Source: Ignavibacteria bacterium UBA5771
Lineage (GTDB): Bacteria; Bacteroidota; Ignavibacteria; Kapaibacteriales; UBA2268
NCBI GenBank assembly: GCA_002418685.1
Contig: DIEP01000037.1
Location: forward strand, 1-29,804
Reading direction: 5' to 3'
DNA: 29,804 nt
The position numbers were made by a program, and so were the translations under genes. Numbering within the stretch: the stretch's first letter is position 1; each line of letters starts with the position of its first letter. Below the pieces are notes generated by a model that saw nothing but the letters and a program-made list of their open reading frames with translations, had not been told where the DNA came from and ran no database searches. This document shows, in pieces, positions 16,608 through 24,571 of this stretch.

Positions 16608-18683
16608 ATGAATAAATTAATGACTCTTATTTTCGTGTCCTTATTATTCGTCTTCAGTGCTTGCACTCAACAAAATAATAAAATGACAACTCAAACCGAC
16701 GACACAGGCAAAGTAATTAGCAAAGCCACACAGGACAAAGTGGTCGCAGAATTATTAAAAAAATATGGCGAATCAGAAAAATTCCGCATTGAACGTGGTG
16801 TGAGCCAATGTGCATCCCTTTGGAAAAGCACAGACGGAAGCGAAACAGATTTCAATAAATTCTGTGCAGATAATTTCATTGTAGATTCAAATAAGCTTGA
16901 CGAAGTATTCAACACGATTTCAAAGAATTTCGAATCACTTAATGGGCATTTCAACCAGATAATGCTCGATTTGCGTGAGAAAATGGATTTGGACAAAGGG
17001 GAAGTCGGCGATTTCGACTTGCTTTTTGCAAGTTATAATCCATCTTCACATTTGAGTGATGATTTTTTCAATAACAAAATTGCTTTTATAATCAGTTTAA
17101 ATTTCCCTTATTACACTTTACAAGAAAAAGAAGATCTCGGGAAAAATTGGACTCGCAAGCAATGGGCTTATGCTCGTATGGGCGACGCCTTTACTTCCCG
17201 CATTCCTGCACAAGTCCAGCAAGATTTTTCTGATGCACTCACTCAAGCAGAGAACTATATTGTAAATTATAATATTTATATGGGAAATCTAATTGATGAT
17301 AAAAATCAAACCTTTTTCCCAAAAGATATGAAACTAATTACTCATTGGAATTTGCGCGACGAACTGAAGAGCCAATATGCTAAACCCGATGGATTAACTC
17401 ATCAAAAAATGATTTACGAAGTTATGAAACGCATTATTACTCAAACAATTCCCGAAAAAGTGATTAATAGTAATGAATATAATTGGAATCCATACACAAA
17501 TAAAACTTATAAGGATGGAAAGGAAGTCCAATTGACAGCCGAACCCGACACTCGATACAAAACACTTTGGAATAATTACCTTGCAGAAAAGCAAATTGAT
17601 GAGTATTATCCGAAATTGCCGACCGCCATGGCAAGAACATTTGACGAAGATTTGGAAATTAGGGAAAAAGACGTAGAGCAATTATTTACACAATTAGTCA
17701 GTTCCCCTATTGCAAAGCAAATTGGAGAGCTAATTTCAAAGCGTCTTGGGAGACCTCTTGAGCCATTTGATATTTGGTATGATGGTTTTAAAAGTAGAGG
17801 TGCAATTTCCGAAAATGAGCTAACAAAAATTACTTCTGCAAAATATCCAAACGTTGAAGCATTCCAGAAGGATATACCAAACATTTATCAAAAATTAGGA
17901 TTTTCAAACGAAAAATCTAATTTCATTGCATCAAAGATTCAAGTTGATCCCGCACGTGGAGCAGGCCATGCTTGGGGTGCTGAAATGCGTGATCAAAAAT
18001 CACATTTACGAACGCGTATCCCACAGGGGAAGGGAATGGATTATAAGGGTTATAACATTGCAGTTCATGAATTGGGACATAATACTGAGCAAACCATTAC
18101 TCTCCACGATGTGGATTACTTTATGCTTCATGGCGTTCCAAATACTGCTTTCACTGAAACATGGGCATTTGTCTTTCAACAGCGTGATTTAGATTTACTC
18201 GGTATGAAAACTCAAAACCCTGATGCAGAAGCTTTGCAAATGATTGATATGTATTGGCAAATGTATGAAATAATGGGAGTTTCGCTTGTTGATATGCAAG
18301 TGTGGAACTGGATGTATAAAAATCCAAACGCAACACCTGACCAATTGAAAAATCAAGTTATCCAAATTGCAAAAGACATTTGGAATAAGTATTATGCTCC
18401 CGTTATTGGGAAAAAAGACGAGCCAATCCTTGCAATTTATTCGCACATGATTGATTATCCATTGTATTTGCCTGCATATCCAATTGGACACATTGTTCAA
18501 TATCAGATTGAGCAATATATCAAAGGAAAGAACATTGGAAATGAAATGGTGCGAATGCTTACACAAGGCAAAATCGTTCCAAAAATATGGATGGAAAATG
18601 CAGTGGGTGGAACTTTATCAGTCGATCCAATTCTCAAATCAACACAAGAAGCATTGGATAAAATCAGTGCTACGAACAAATAA
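16608..18683 (+). CDS. Lipoprotein zinc metallopeptidase (HExxH, M2/M3-like)
   Basis: This 691-residue protein starts with a lipoprotein signal (LFVFSAC, lipid-bearing Cys19) and has a helix-rich body. H487-E488-L-G-H491 is an HExxH zinc site, and E517 (TAFTETWAF), 26 residues later, is the likely third ligand. That spacing fits gluzincins such as the M2 and M3 families. A C-terminal YPIGHIVQYQIEQYI resembles the substrate-binding helix of M2/M3 enzymes. It probably cleaves oligopeptides in the periplasm or at the cell surface. I cannot name a subfamily; M49 is less likely because HELGH lacks the extra residue of HExxxH. GAGGATATT precedes the ATG, 7 bases after pyk. Its stop codon directly abuts the stop of the convergent gene. 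Confidence 0.75.
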   Translation: MNKLMTLIFVSLLFVFSACTQQNNKMTTQTDDTGKVISKATQDKVVAELLKKYGESEKFRIERGVSQCASLWKSTDGSETDFNKFCADNFIVDSNKLDEVFNTISKNFESLNGHFNQIMLDLREKMDLDKGEVGDFDLLFASYNPSSHLSDDFFNNKIAFIISLNFPYYTLQEKEDLGKNWTRKQWAYARMGDAFTSRIPAQVQQDFSDALTQAENYIVNYNIYMGNLIDDKNQTFFPKDMKLITHWNLRDELKSQYAKPDGLTHQKMIYEVMKRIITQTIPEKVINSNEYNWNPYTNKTYKDGKEVQLTAEPDTRYKTLWNNYLAEKQIDEYYPKLPTAMARTFDEDLEIREKDVEQLFTQLVSSPIAKQIGELISKRLGRPLEPFDIWYDGFKSRGAISENELTKITSAKYPNVEAFQKDIPNIYQKLGFSNEKSNFIASKIQVDPARGAGHAWGAEMRDQKSHLRTRIPQGKGMDYKGYNIAVHELGHNTEQTITLHDVDYFMLHGVPNTAFTETWAFVFQQRDLDLLGMKTQNPDAEALQMIDMYWQMYEIMGVSLVDMQVWNWMYKNPNATPDQLKNQVIQIAKDIWNKYYAPVIGKKDEPILAIYSHMIDYPLYLPAYPIGHIVQYQIEQYIKGKNIGNEMVRMLTQGKIVPKIWMENAVGGTLSVDPILKSTQEALDKISATNK

Positions 18684-19613
18684 TTAAAATGGTGTCCAAA
18701 CAAAACTCGCAAATGGTATAAAAAATGGACTGGTAGAAATTGCCACTCCAAAATCTGCTGCGAGAGTCGTATTGCATAACCTAAACCCTACTAATACAGC
18801 AGTGTTAGTAGGGCGGGTTACGTCACTATTCCAAATCTCTCCTATAAAATGTATATCTTTTGTGGCGGAAAATCGCGTATCAAGTCCTGCGGCTATTCCA
18901 AATGAACCATTTTCATAAGTCATATCAAACAAATTCTTATCAAAATGCACATTATACACATCCTGATTTCCAAATTTTGTAAATACTGAAAGAGAAACTA
19001 TAGATTTCGGCATAGTGAAAGATACAGAAGAATAGACATGATACAATTTATTTTCTGTATTCATAAGGGCATAGTTTCCACCGAGGGCGATTGACATTTT
19101 GCCCTCAAAGGATTCCCAATTCATAGTGTATAATGTAAATTTTGTATTAACAAGACTGATTTGGTCTTTAAGAGGTATATATGGAATTACAGAAGTTCCT
19201 GCTGTGATTGACAAAAAATTAGATATACCAACACCTGCATAAAAAAATAGCATCTCGAAATCCCCAATGAAATGATTTTTCCCAATCGGTTCAGCGGTGG
19301 GAAGCAAAAATATTCGGTGAGTTTGCCTATTGTATTTTTCGACAAGTTGAATTTCTGCAATTTCATACGAAAATACTTTGGTCTTGCCAATTTGTGTTTG
19401 CACTGTTATTACTTCATTGACGCTGTCGGACTGCTCGAAATCGAGTATTTTGCAAGTAAGTATATCGCCGTTCATCATTCGAATGATTATATCCCTGTCT
19501 CTCAGATTTTGTAGTTCATCTTCTGAAAATTCTTTTGAAAATAATGAATTAGGCAAGTTTACAAATAAGATTATGAAAATAAAAACTATATAGCGGAGAT
19601 AATTGTTAATCAT
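18684..19613 (-). CDS. Probable outer-membrane beta-barrel protein, function unknown
   Basis: This 309-residue protein has a signal peptide (about residues 1-26, ending near NSLFSKEF). It then has a short domain (about 30-95) with IIRMMNGDILTCKILDFEQ and VQTQIGKTKVFSYEIAEIQLVEK, reading like a small SH3- or Sm-like beta fold. From about 105 onward short amphipathic strands follow one another (LSITAGTSVIPYIP, SIALGGNYALM, GIAAGLDTRFSA, TAVLVGFRL), and the last residue is phenylalanine (FVWTPF), the usual end of a barrel protein inserted by BamA. The function is not recognisable. It is convergent with the peptidase gene with no bases between the stops, and lies downstream of the ccmF terminator on the same strand. 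Confidence 0.7.
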   Translation of the reverse strand: MINNYLRYIVFIFIILFVNLPNSLFSKEFSEDELQNLRDRDIIIRMMNGDILTCKILDFEQSDSVNEVITVQTQIGKTKVFSYEIAEIQLVEKYNRQTHRIFLLPTAEPIGKNHFIGDFEMLFFYAGVGISNFLSITAGTSVIPYIPLKDQISLVNTKFTLYTMNWESFEGKMSIALGGNYALMNTENKLYHVYSSVSFTMPKSIVSLSVFTKFGNQDVYNVHFDKNLFDMTYENGSFGIAAGLDTRFSATKDIHFIGEIWNSDVTRPTNTAVLVGFRLCNTTLAADFGVAISTSPFFIPFASFVWTPF

Positions 19614-19673
19614 ATTGTTTATTGCTAAAAAAAATTAAGAATGAAAAAACGGGTAAAATATTGCAAATCAGAC

Positions 19674-19704
19674 AAAAAAAAGGTGGAAAAATAATTCCAC
19701 CTTT
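19674..19704 (-). terminator. Intrinsic terminator of the ccm block
   Basis: On the minus strand a stem AAAGGTGGAA/TTCCACCTTT (pairs between 19679-19688 and 19695-19704) with a six-base loop is followed by eight T residues (complement of 19674-19681), a textbook terminator about 30 bases past the ccmF stop. A second, 8-bp hairpin (19714-19721 with 19726-19733) lies between it and ccmF. On the plus strand a broken T-run also follows the stem, so it may act in both directions. Confidence 0.85.
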
Positions 19705-19733
19705 CTTTTTATTTAATCATAATCGTATGATTA

Positions 19734-22058
19734 TTATTTCAATGTAATTTCCTCTTCCTTGACTTTTTGAGTTGGTGCGGGTATTTTGTTCTTCGCTACT
19801 GCTTTTGGAATGGCAAGGAAAAAGCCCAAGACTACAAAGATTGCTCCCACCCACACTAACCACATAAATGGTTTTATTTCCACTTGGACAGTGTATGTAG
19901 CAGCTGATGATTGTGATTGCTCGGAAGCTTTCTTGAATTCAAAAGTTGCAAGAGTTTCGTCCAATCCACCATTGGGAACCATACTTGTGAAAGCAACTTG
20001 AATATCAGTATCTGCTATATTATGCCATTCGGGTTCACCATGAAGATTCTGCATATCCATCCACGAATTTAGTGTATCATAATAAGTTTTGCCATCTCGC
20101 TGAATTTCTATGGTTGTTCCCATCAAGAATTGCCCTCTATCGTTTGTCTCGGTTCCCGTCATCTCGAAGCCCACTAGAGTGAATATAGTCGAGCTATCAA
20201 TGGGCACAATAGCAGATTGCATTTTTTTCAATGATAAAGTGGGATAATTGCTCTCTAAATCATAAGAAACAGGTGAAATATAAATATCTTTTGTGAAAGA
20301 TGACCGAATGCCCGGTTCCAAAAACATTTGCTCCCAATTATTATAATCGCTCCAATAGATTACGGATTTTAGTACTTTTGATTTACCGTCTTTTTCAAAC
20401 TTTAAGTAATGCTCATAACGCTCTTGATCAGACCGCTCTTTATTGACCTGGATTGAACCAAGATATGTTATATTATAACCAAATGCTTTAGTTGTTTCAT
20501 TCAATTTTGCACTAACTACTTGACTTTGGGCATATCCTCCACTCAAAATCACACCGAATAGTAATATTGCAATACCCGTATGGGAACTCATTGCTGCAAC
20601 TTTGTAAATATTTGCTTTCTTTAAGTTTCTATATGCCATAATTCCATTCATTATGATAGAAAAGAAACAAGCAAATGTGAGCAAAATAAAATCAAATCTT
20701 TGAATCTTTAATAATGCAAGAATCGCTGTTATAACGACACTGATTATTAATGGAATTTCAATTTGCTTGAAGAATTTCTTTAAATCAGTCGATTTCCAAT
20801 GGAAAAATATTGCGATTGAATTTAATAATAGGATAATTATTGCAAGAGGCAATATCCATATATTATAGAATGAAATATCAATTGCGGATTTTGTGCCCGT
20901 GAGCAATTCAGTCGTAATGGGCCAAGTAGTTCCAAGAAATACTATTAGTGTGATGAGAAATAGTGTCAAAGTCCCAAGCGATAGCACAAATTCGCGAGAA
21001 TTAGTGGATAGTTCGATTTTTTGGGTAGAATTATTTAATTCTTTATATCTAATAAAGAACAATATCAATCCAAGTAAAGCAAAGAAGATTAACCCAACTA
21101 AAAGTATCATATAAATCGTTTGCCCTGGCTCTGCAAAAGAGTGGACTGATGTATCCCCAAGAATTCCGCTTCGCGTTAGAAATGTAGCGAGCATCACAAA
21201 AACAAAAGCTGCTATTGCAAGCAAGAAATTAGTTTTTACAAGTCCTTTGGTTTTTCTTTGAATAATCATAGTATGCACAAGGGCGACACTCAGCAGCCAT
21301 GGCATAAACGATGAGTTTTCGACAGGATCCCATCCCCAAAAGCCGCCCCAACCAAGTGTTTCATAGGACCAAAAGCCACCCATCATTATTCCCAAGCCAA
21401 GAATACCTGCTGAAAATAATGTCCATGGCATTGCAACTTTTATCCAGTTCTGATAATCTTTTTTCAGCAATGCTGCCATTGCAAAAACAAAAGGAATAGT
21501 TAAAGAAGCATACCCCATGAAAAGCGTCGGCGGGTGTATCATATTCCAATAATTTTGCAAAATTGGATTAAGTCCTCTACCATTCGGAGGTTTGAATCCG
21601 ATTGGGATGTTTTGGTCAGGAAAACTTTGCCAGATAAATTCAAACGGACTTTTGAAAACCAGTAGCAAGGAGATAAATACAAGCACAAGCGAAATAAATC
21701 CAAGCACATACTCTTCATATCCATAGTTTCGAGCATATTTCCTAACAAATAGACCAAATATTGCCACTAATGTTCCCCAAAGCAAGAATGAACCCTCCTG
21801 CCCCGAGAAAAACGAAGTAGCTAATAGAAATGTATCTAATTGATTATTTGAGTAGGACCAGATATAAGTGAATGAGTAATTATGGATTAATATGTTATAA
21901 AGCAAATAAGCCGCAATCAGCAGAAAAGTAATTGGCAATGCGGGGAAAAATCTTTTTGCTATTTCAATCGATCTGCTCCCCTTTTTGCTTGTTAATAAAA
22001 GATAGGCTAAACCTATTGAAATAATGAGCGCAATATATACTGCAATTGTACCGAACAT
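19734..22058 (-). CDS. ccmF: Cytochrome c-type biogenesis protein CcmF
   Basis: CcmF is the haem lyase part of System I: it takes haem from holo-CcmE and attaches it to CxxCH cytochromes on the periplasmic side. This 774-residue integral membrane protein has the WWD domain (GWGGFWGWDPVENSS, about 236-250) and all four conserved histidines: H175 (IHPPTLFMGY), H262 (ALVHTM), H306 (SVHSFAEP) and H493 (SSHTGIAI). About 13-15 hydrophobic helices and a large soluble domain (about 515-740), ahead of the last helix, are visible. It is longer than E. coli CcmF (about 650). It follows ccmE by 26 bases and is the last gene before a strong terminator. Confidence 0.94.
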   Translation of the reverse strand: MFGTIAVYIALIISIGLAYLLLTSKKGSRSIEIAKRFFPALPITFLLIAAYLLYNILIHNYSFTYIWSYSNNQLDTFLLATSFFSGQEGSFLLWGTLVAIFGLFVRKYARNYGYEEYVLGFISLVLVFISLLLVFKSPFEFIWQSFPDQNIPIGFKPPNGRGLNPILQNYWNMIHPPTLFMGYASLTIPFVFAMAALLKKDYQNWIKVAMPWTLFSAGILGLGIMMGGFWSYETLGWGGFWGWDPVENSSFMPWLLSVALVHTMIIQRKTKGLVKTNFLLAIAAFVFVMLATFLTRSGILGDTSVHSFAEPGQTIYMILLVGLIFFALLGLILFFIRYKELNNSTQKIELSTNSREFVLSLGTLTLFLITLIVFLGTTWPITTELLTGTKSAIDISFYNIWILPLAIIILLLNSIAIFFHWKSTDLKKFFKQIEIPLIISVVITAILALLKIQRFDFILLTFACFFSIIMNGIMAYRNLKKANIYKVAAMSSHTGIAILLFGVILSGGYAQSQVVSAKLNETTKAFGYNITYLGSIQVNKERSDQERYEHYLKFEKDGKSKVLKSVIYWSDYNNWEQMFLEPGIRSSFTKDIYISPVSYDLESNYPTLSLKKMQSAIVPIDSSTIFTLVGFEMTGTETNDRGQFLMGTTIEIQRDGKTYYDTLNSWMDMQNLHGEPEWHNIADTDIQVAFTSMVPNGGLDETLATFEFKKASEQSQSSAATYTVQVEIKPFMWLVWVGAIFVVLGFFLAIPKAVAKNKIPAPTQKVKEEEITLK

Positions 22059-22084
22059 TTTAAACTCTTAATTTTAGTGGGAAA

Positions 22085-22477
22085 TTAGATTTTGCTACCT
22101 ACTTTCTCGTCAAATTTGCTTTCATATTTCGATGGGCATTTTGTTAGAATTTCAGATGCAACAAATTTTCCATCTTGGTATTTCCCCTTGATCACAACCA
22201 TTGGTGCGATATCAAAATTGTTCGGTTTTGGACCAGTGAAATAGACTTTCTCAGTATTATCTTTCTCGTCTGTCAAATTGAATACAAGCATATTTTGCGA
22301 TGGGTTATAGATCGATTCTTTGGCATCTTCAACCTGACCGATAATTTGGACAGTTTTGCCATTTTGCTTCGCTACTTGGAAATCTGCGTAATCAATTTTA
22401 TTTGCACTGAAAGAAAAAACTGCGAGAAGAAGGAACACTACGCTTACCACGCCAATAATAATATATTTAGTTTTCAT
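22085..22477 (-). CDS. ccmE: Cytochrome c maturation haem chaperone CcmE, CxxxY type
   Basis: CcmE carries haem covalently from CcmC to CcmF. The 130-residue protein has one N-terminal membrane helix (about 4-22) and the OB-fold beta domain, with YFTGPKPNNF and VVIKGKYQDGKFVASEILTK. The usual haem-binding HxxxY motif is replaced by C114-P-S-K-Y118, the CxxxY variant known from some sulfate reducers and archaea. The shift keeps the tyrosine. The gene lies between the ccmD-like gene and ccmF on one strand. The start at 22477 leaves the membrane helix at the N-terminus as expected. Confidence 0.92.
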   Translation of the reverse strand: MKTKYIIIGVVSVVFLLLAVFSFSANKIDYADFQVAKQNGKTVQIIGQVEDAKESIYNPSQNMLVFNLTDEKDNTEKVYFTGPKPNNFDIAPMVVIKGKYQDGKFVASEILTKCPSKYESKFDEKVGSKI

Positions 22478-22537
22478 TTTATCCTTATAAATTTGTTACA
22501 AAATTACAAACAATAATTATATTAAGAGAAAATAATC

Positions 22538-22693
22538 TTAATTTGTTTCTTTTTTATTATTTTTAACTATTATCATTGCTTCAGACCTTTTAATTTTATT
22601 ATCTATTTTCCAAAGATAGTAAGCAATGCCCGTCCAAATAATCAAAGATATTATTAAGACGATATAAAGAGTATTATTTTCTAAAAATTCCAT
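22538..22693 (-). CDS. ccmD: Small CcmD-like membrane protein
   Basis: This 51-residue frame starts with ATG at 22693, 8 bases after the ccmC stop. The product has MEFLENNTLYIV, one hydrophobic helix (about residues 8-28, IVLIISLIIWTGIAYYLW) and a positively charged cytoplasmic tail (KIDNKIKRSE). That is the size, shape and place (ccmC-ccmD-ccmE) of CcmD, which helps release holo-CcmE from the CcmABC complex. CcmD sequences are poorly conserved, so the call rests on position and topology. It is tightly spaced in the operon, with 60 bases to ccmE. Confidence 0.75.
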   Translation of the reverse strand: MEFLENNTLYIVLIISLIIWTGIAYYLWKIDNKIKRSEAMIIVKNNKKETN

Positions 22694-22701
22694 TTTAATC
22701 C

Positions 22702-23724
22702 TTATTTATTTTCAATTAGTTTATTGGCAATTAAATCAGAGCGGATTTTCAAATTCAGAATCCAAAAGAATAGCAATGAAAAACAGAACATCGAAATTGA
22801 AAAAGTAATCATCAAATCGAAGTTCATCATTCCTCCACCCGAAGAGACAACGGGACCTGAAGTTCCTTCGCCTTTAGCGCCAGGATGCAAACCCGTAGTT
22901 ATTCGCGGCATAATAAATACAAGAAACGGGACAGAAATAAAAGCAATAATAGAATATACAGCCGAGAGTCTTGCTTTTGTTTCAGGTTTATCAATTGCTG
23001 AACGCAATGCGAAATAAGCAAAATAAATTATTAGCAATAGAAAAATTGATGTCTCGCGTGGATCCCAATTCCAGAAGCTTCCCCAATTAAATTTCGCCCA
23101 AATCATACCCGTAATAGTAGCAAGTATTGTGTATAGCACTCCAATTCCTGCAGATGATACAGCAAGAGTATCATAGAACGGATCTTCCTTTCGGAGATAA
23201 AAAATTGCGAATATCATCGAGAGTAGGTATGCTACTACCGCATTCCAAGCAAGAGGCACATGTAATAAAAGTATTCTCACCTTTTCTTTCAATTCTACAA
23301 TGTATGGATATTCAAGTGGTATAATATTAGCAGAAATCTTTTTGAGTTCAAATGCTTTTCGTTCTGAATTAAATACAACATTTGCAATTGTGGCTTTTTT
23401 ATTTTCCGATAATTTATTAGTATTTTCAGCACTTGCTACCAATGGATAATCCATACCTTTTATGATTATATTATTTCCATCAATTTGCTCGATAGAAGAT
23501 TTGGGAATTTTAACGTTGAAATCATCAGTGACTCCAAGCTTCCCCATATAGTTAGCATAAGGGATATTTGCGACTGTGTTGGGTAGGAAAATTAAAATTA
23601 AATCTATAAACAAAAATAATATTAGCCCTACTTTCCACCATACCGGTTTCGGAAATTGAATTTTTGGAAATAATCCGAGCAAAATGCCTCCGATTATCCC
23701 AAGACCCATTAATAATCCCTTCAT
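22702..23724 (-). CDS. ccmC: Haem-handling protein CcmC with N-terminal extension
   Basis: CcmC loads haem onto CcmE at the periplasmic face. The C-terminal 190 residues are a normal CcmC: H155 (LLHVPLAW), the WWD motif NWGSFWNWDPRETS (213-226) and H280 (TGLHPG), with six hydrophobic helices. Before these come about 150 extra residues: two membrane helices (about 2-20 and 30-48) and a polar segment (about 52-135) that would face the periplasm. E. coli CcmC is about 245 residues and starts near the first conserved histidine, so this 340-residue form is unusual. The ATG at 23724 makes the first helix complete. Neither ccmA nor ccmB is adjacent: the kinase gene ends 42 bases upstream. Confidence 0.9.
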   Translation of the reverse strand: MKGLLMGLGIIGGILLGLFPKIQFPKPVWWKVGLILFLFIDLILIFLPNTVANIPYANYMGKLGVTDDFNVKIPKSSIEQIDGNNIIIKGMDYPLVASAENTNKLSENKKATIANVVFNSERKAFELKKISANIIPLEYPYIVELKEKVRILLLHVPLAWNAVVAYLLSMIFAIFYLRKEDPFYDTLAVSSAGIGVLYTILATITGMIWAKFNWGSFWNWDPRETSIFLLLIIYFAYFALRSAIDKPETKARLSAVYSIIAFISVPFLVFIMPRITTGLHPGAKGEGTSGPVVSSGGGMMNFDLMITFSISMFCFSLLFFWILNLKIRSDLIANKLIENK

Positions 23725-23766
23725 AGTAAAATTAAATTTTAGTTATATACAAAATTATGAAATATT

Positions 23767-24255
23767 TTACATTAAATTGAAATGTAGTTCCAATATATTT
23801 TTAGTCGGATCCTCTTTAAGTTCTTTTACTTTGATTTTATCTGAAAAAGCTTTGATTATTGGAATCCCCCAACCTCCTTTTTGAGGATGTTGTAAATTTT
23901 CCGAAATAGTAGGTGCTTTATATTTCAACAAATCGAAGGGCACTCCTTTATCTATTATACGGACAATCATCGTTTTTTGATTTCCCTCACATTCAATCCA
24001 AATCAATTTCATTTGAAACTTTGATTCCTTTTGAGGATACGAATATTGAATAATATTCGTGCAAATTTCATCAACAACTAACTGTATTTCATAAGATTTA
24101 TATTCTGAGCATCCAATTGATTCCGCGAATTCACGCATAAATTCACGCACACGCTTTAGCTCAGTAGTCTTCGCTTTGATGCGTAATTTTTTAACATTTA
24201 ATTGCGGATTATCTACTTTAATTTGTAAATTTTTCTTTAAGTATTTTAATGTCAT
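23767..24255 (-). CDS. RsbW-like anti-sigma/ATPase serine kinase
   Basis: This protein has the GHKL (HATPase_c_2) fold of partner-switching kinases such as RsbW and SpoIIAB. From the ATG at 24255 it has 162 residues, with an N-box LVVDEICTNIIQYSY (E63, N67), a G1 box IIDKGVPFD (D102-K-G104) and a G2 box KGGWGIPII (127-135), so ATP binding looks intact. It would phosphorylate the STAS protein encoded just upstream and bind a target when that protein is phosphorylated. A longer start at 24294 is open but overlaps the STAS gene by 77 bases; I prefer 24255 (38-base overlap, likely coupled translation). No sigma factor gene is in the window, so its target is unknown. Confidence 0.88.
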   Translation of the reverse strand: MTLKYLKKNLQIKVDNPQLNVKKLRIKAKTTELKRVREFMREFAESIGCSEYKSYEIQLVVDEICTNIIQYSYPQKESKFQMKLIWIECEGNQKTMIVRIIDKGVPFDLLKYKAPTISENLQHPQKGGWGIPIIKAFSDKIKVKELKEDPTKNILELHFNLM

Positions 24256-24571
24256 CGTTAATTTCAAATAAAACGTTAAAACCCAGTAATTCATATAAAT
24301 TTTTCAGCTTTGCATTAAGTCCTGTGAATTTCAAATCTCCGCCATTGGTCCTTAATTCCTCGATAAATTCCATAAAAACGCCAAATCCCGCACTGCTGAT
24401 ATATTCGAGATTGGAGCAATCGCAAATTATTTTTGAAAATCCCTTATCTATAATTTGCTGAATTTCCTTTTCAAGCGCAGGTGCAGTGTGTGCATCGAGA
24501 TAACCTATAATTTGCACAATGCAAATATCATTATCTTGCGAACTAATTATTGTAAGTTCATTATTCTGCAT
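24218..24571 (-). CDS. STAS-domain anti-anti-sigma factor-like protein
   Basis: The 117-residue protein is a single STAS domain like SpoIIAA and RsbV. It has VQIIGYLDAHTAPALEKEI, the strand IICDCSNLEYISSAGFGVF, and GGDLKFTGLNAKLKNLYELLGF. Aligned with SpoIIAA, Ser60 (ISSAGFG) matches the phosphorylated Ser58. The unphosphorylated form should bind the RsbW-like kinase and free its partner; a PP2C phosphatase would reset it. Its start overlaps the end of the upstream phosphatase gene by 11 bases, and its end overlaps the kinase gene, a sign of one translationally coupled switch. Confidence 0.92.
   Translation of the reverse strand: MQNNELTIISSQDNDICIVQIIGYLDAHTAPALEKEIQQIIDKGFSKIICDCSNLEYISSAGFGVFMEFIEELRTNGGDLKFTGLNAKLKNLYELLGFNVLFEINDDIKILKEKFTN

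Noticed and set aside
24256..24294. Longer N-terminus of the RsbW-like kinase
   Set aside because: It would overlap the STAS gene by 77 bases and adds a hydrophobic stretch not typical of the family.
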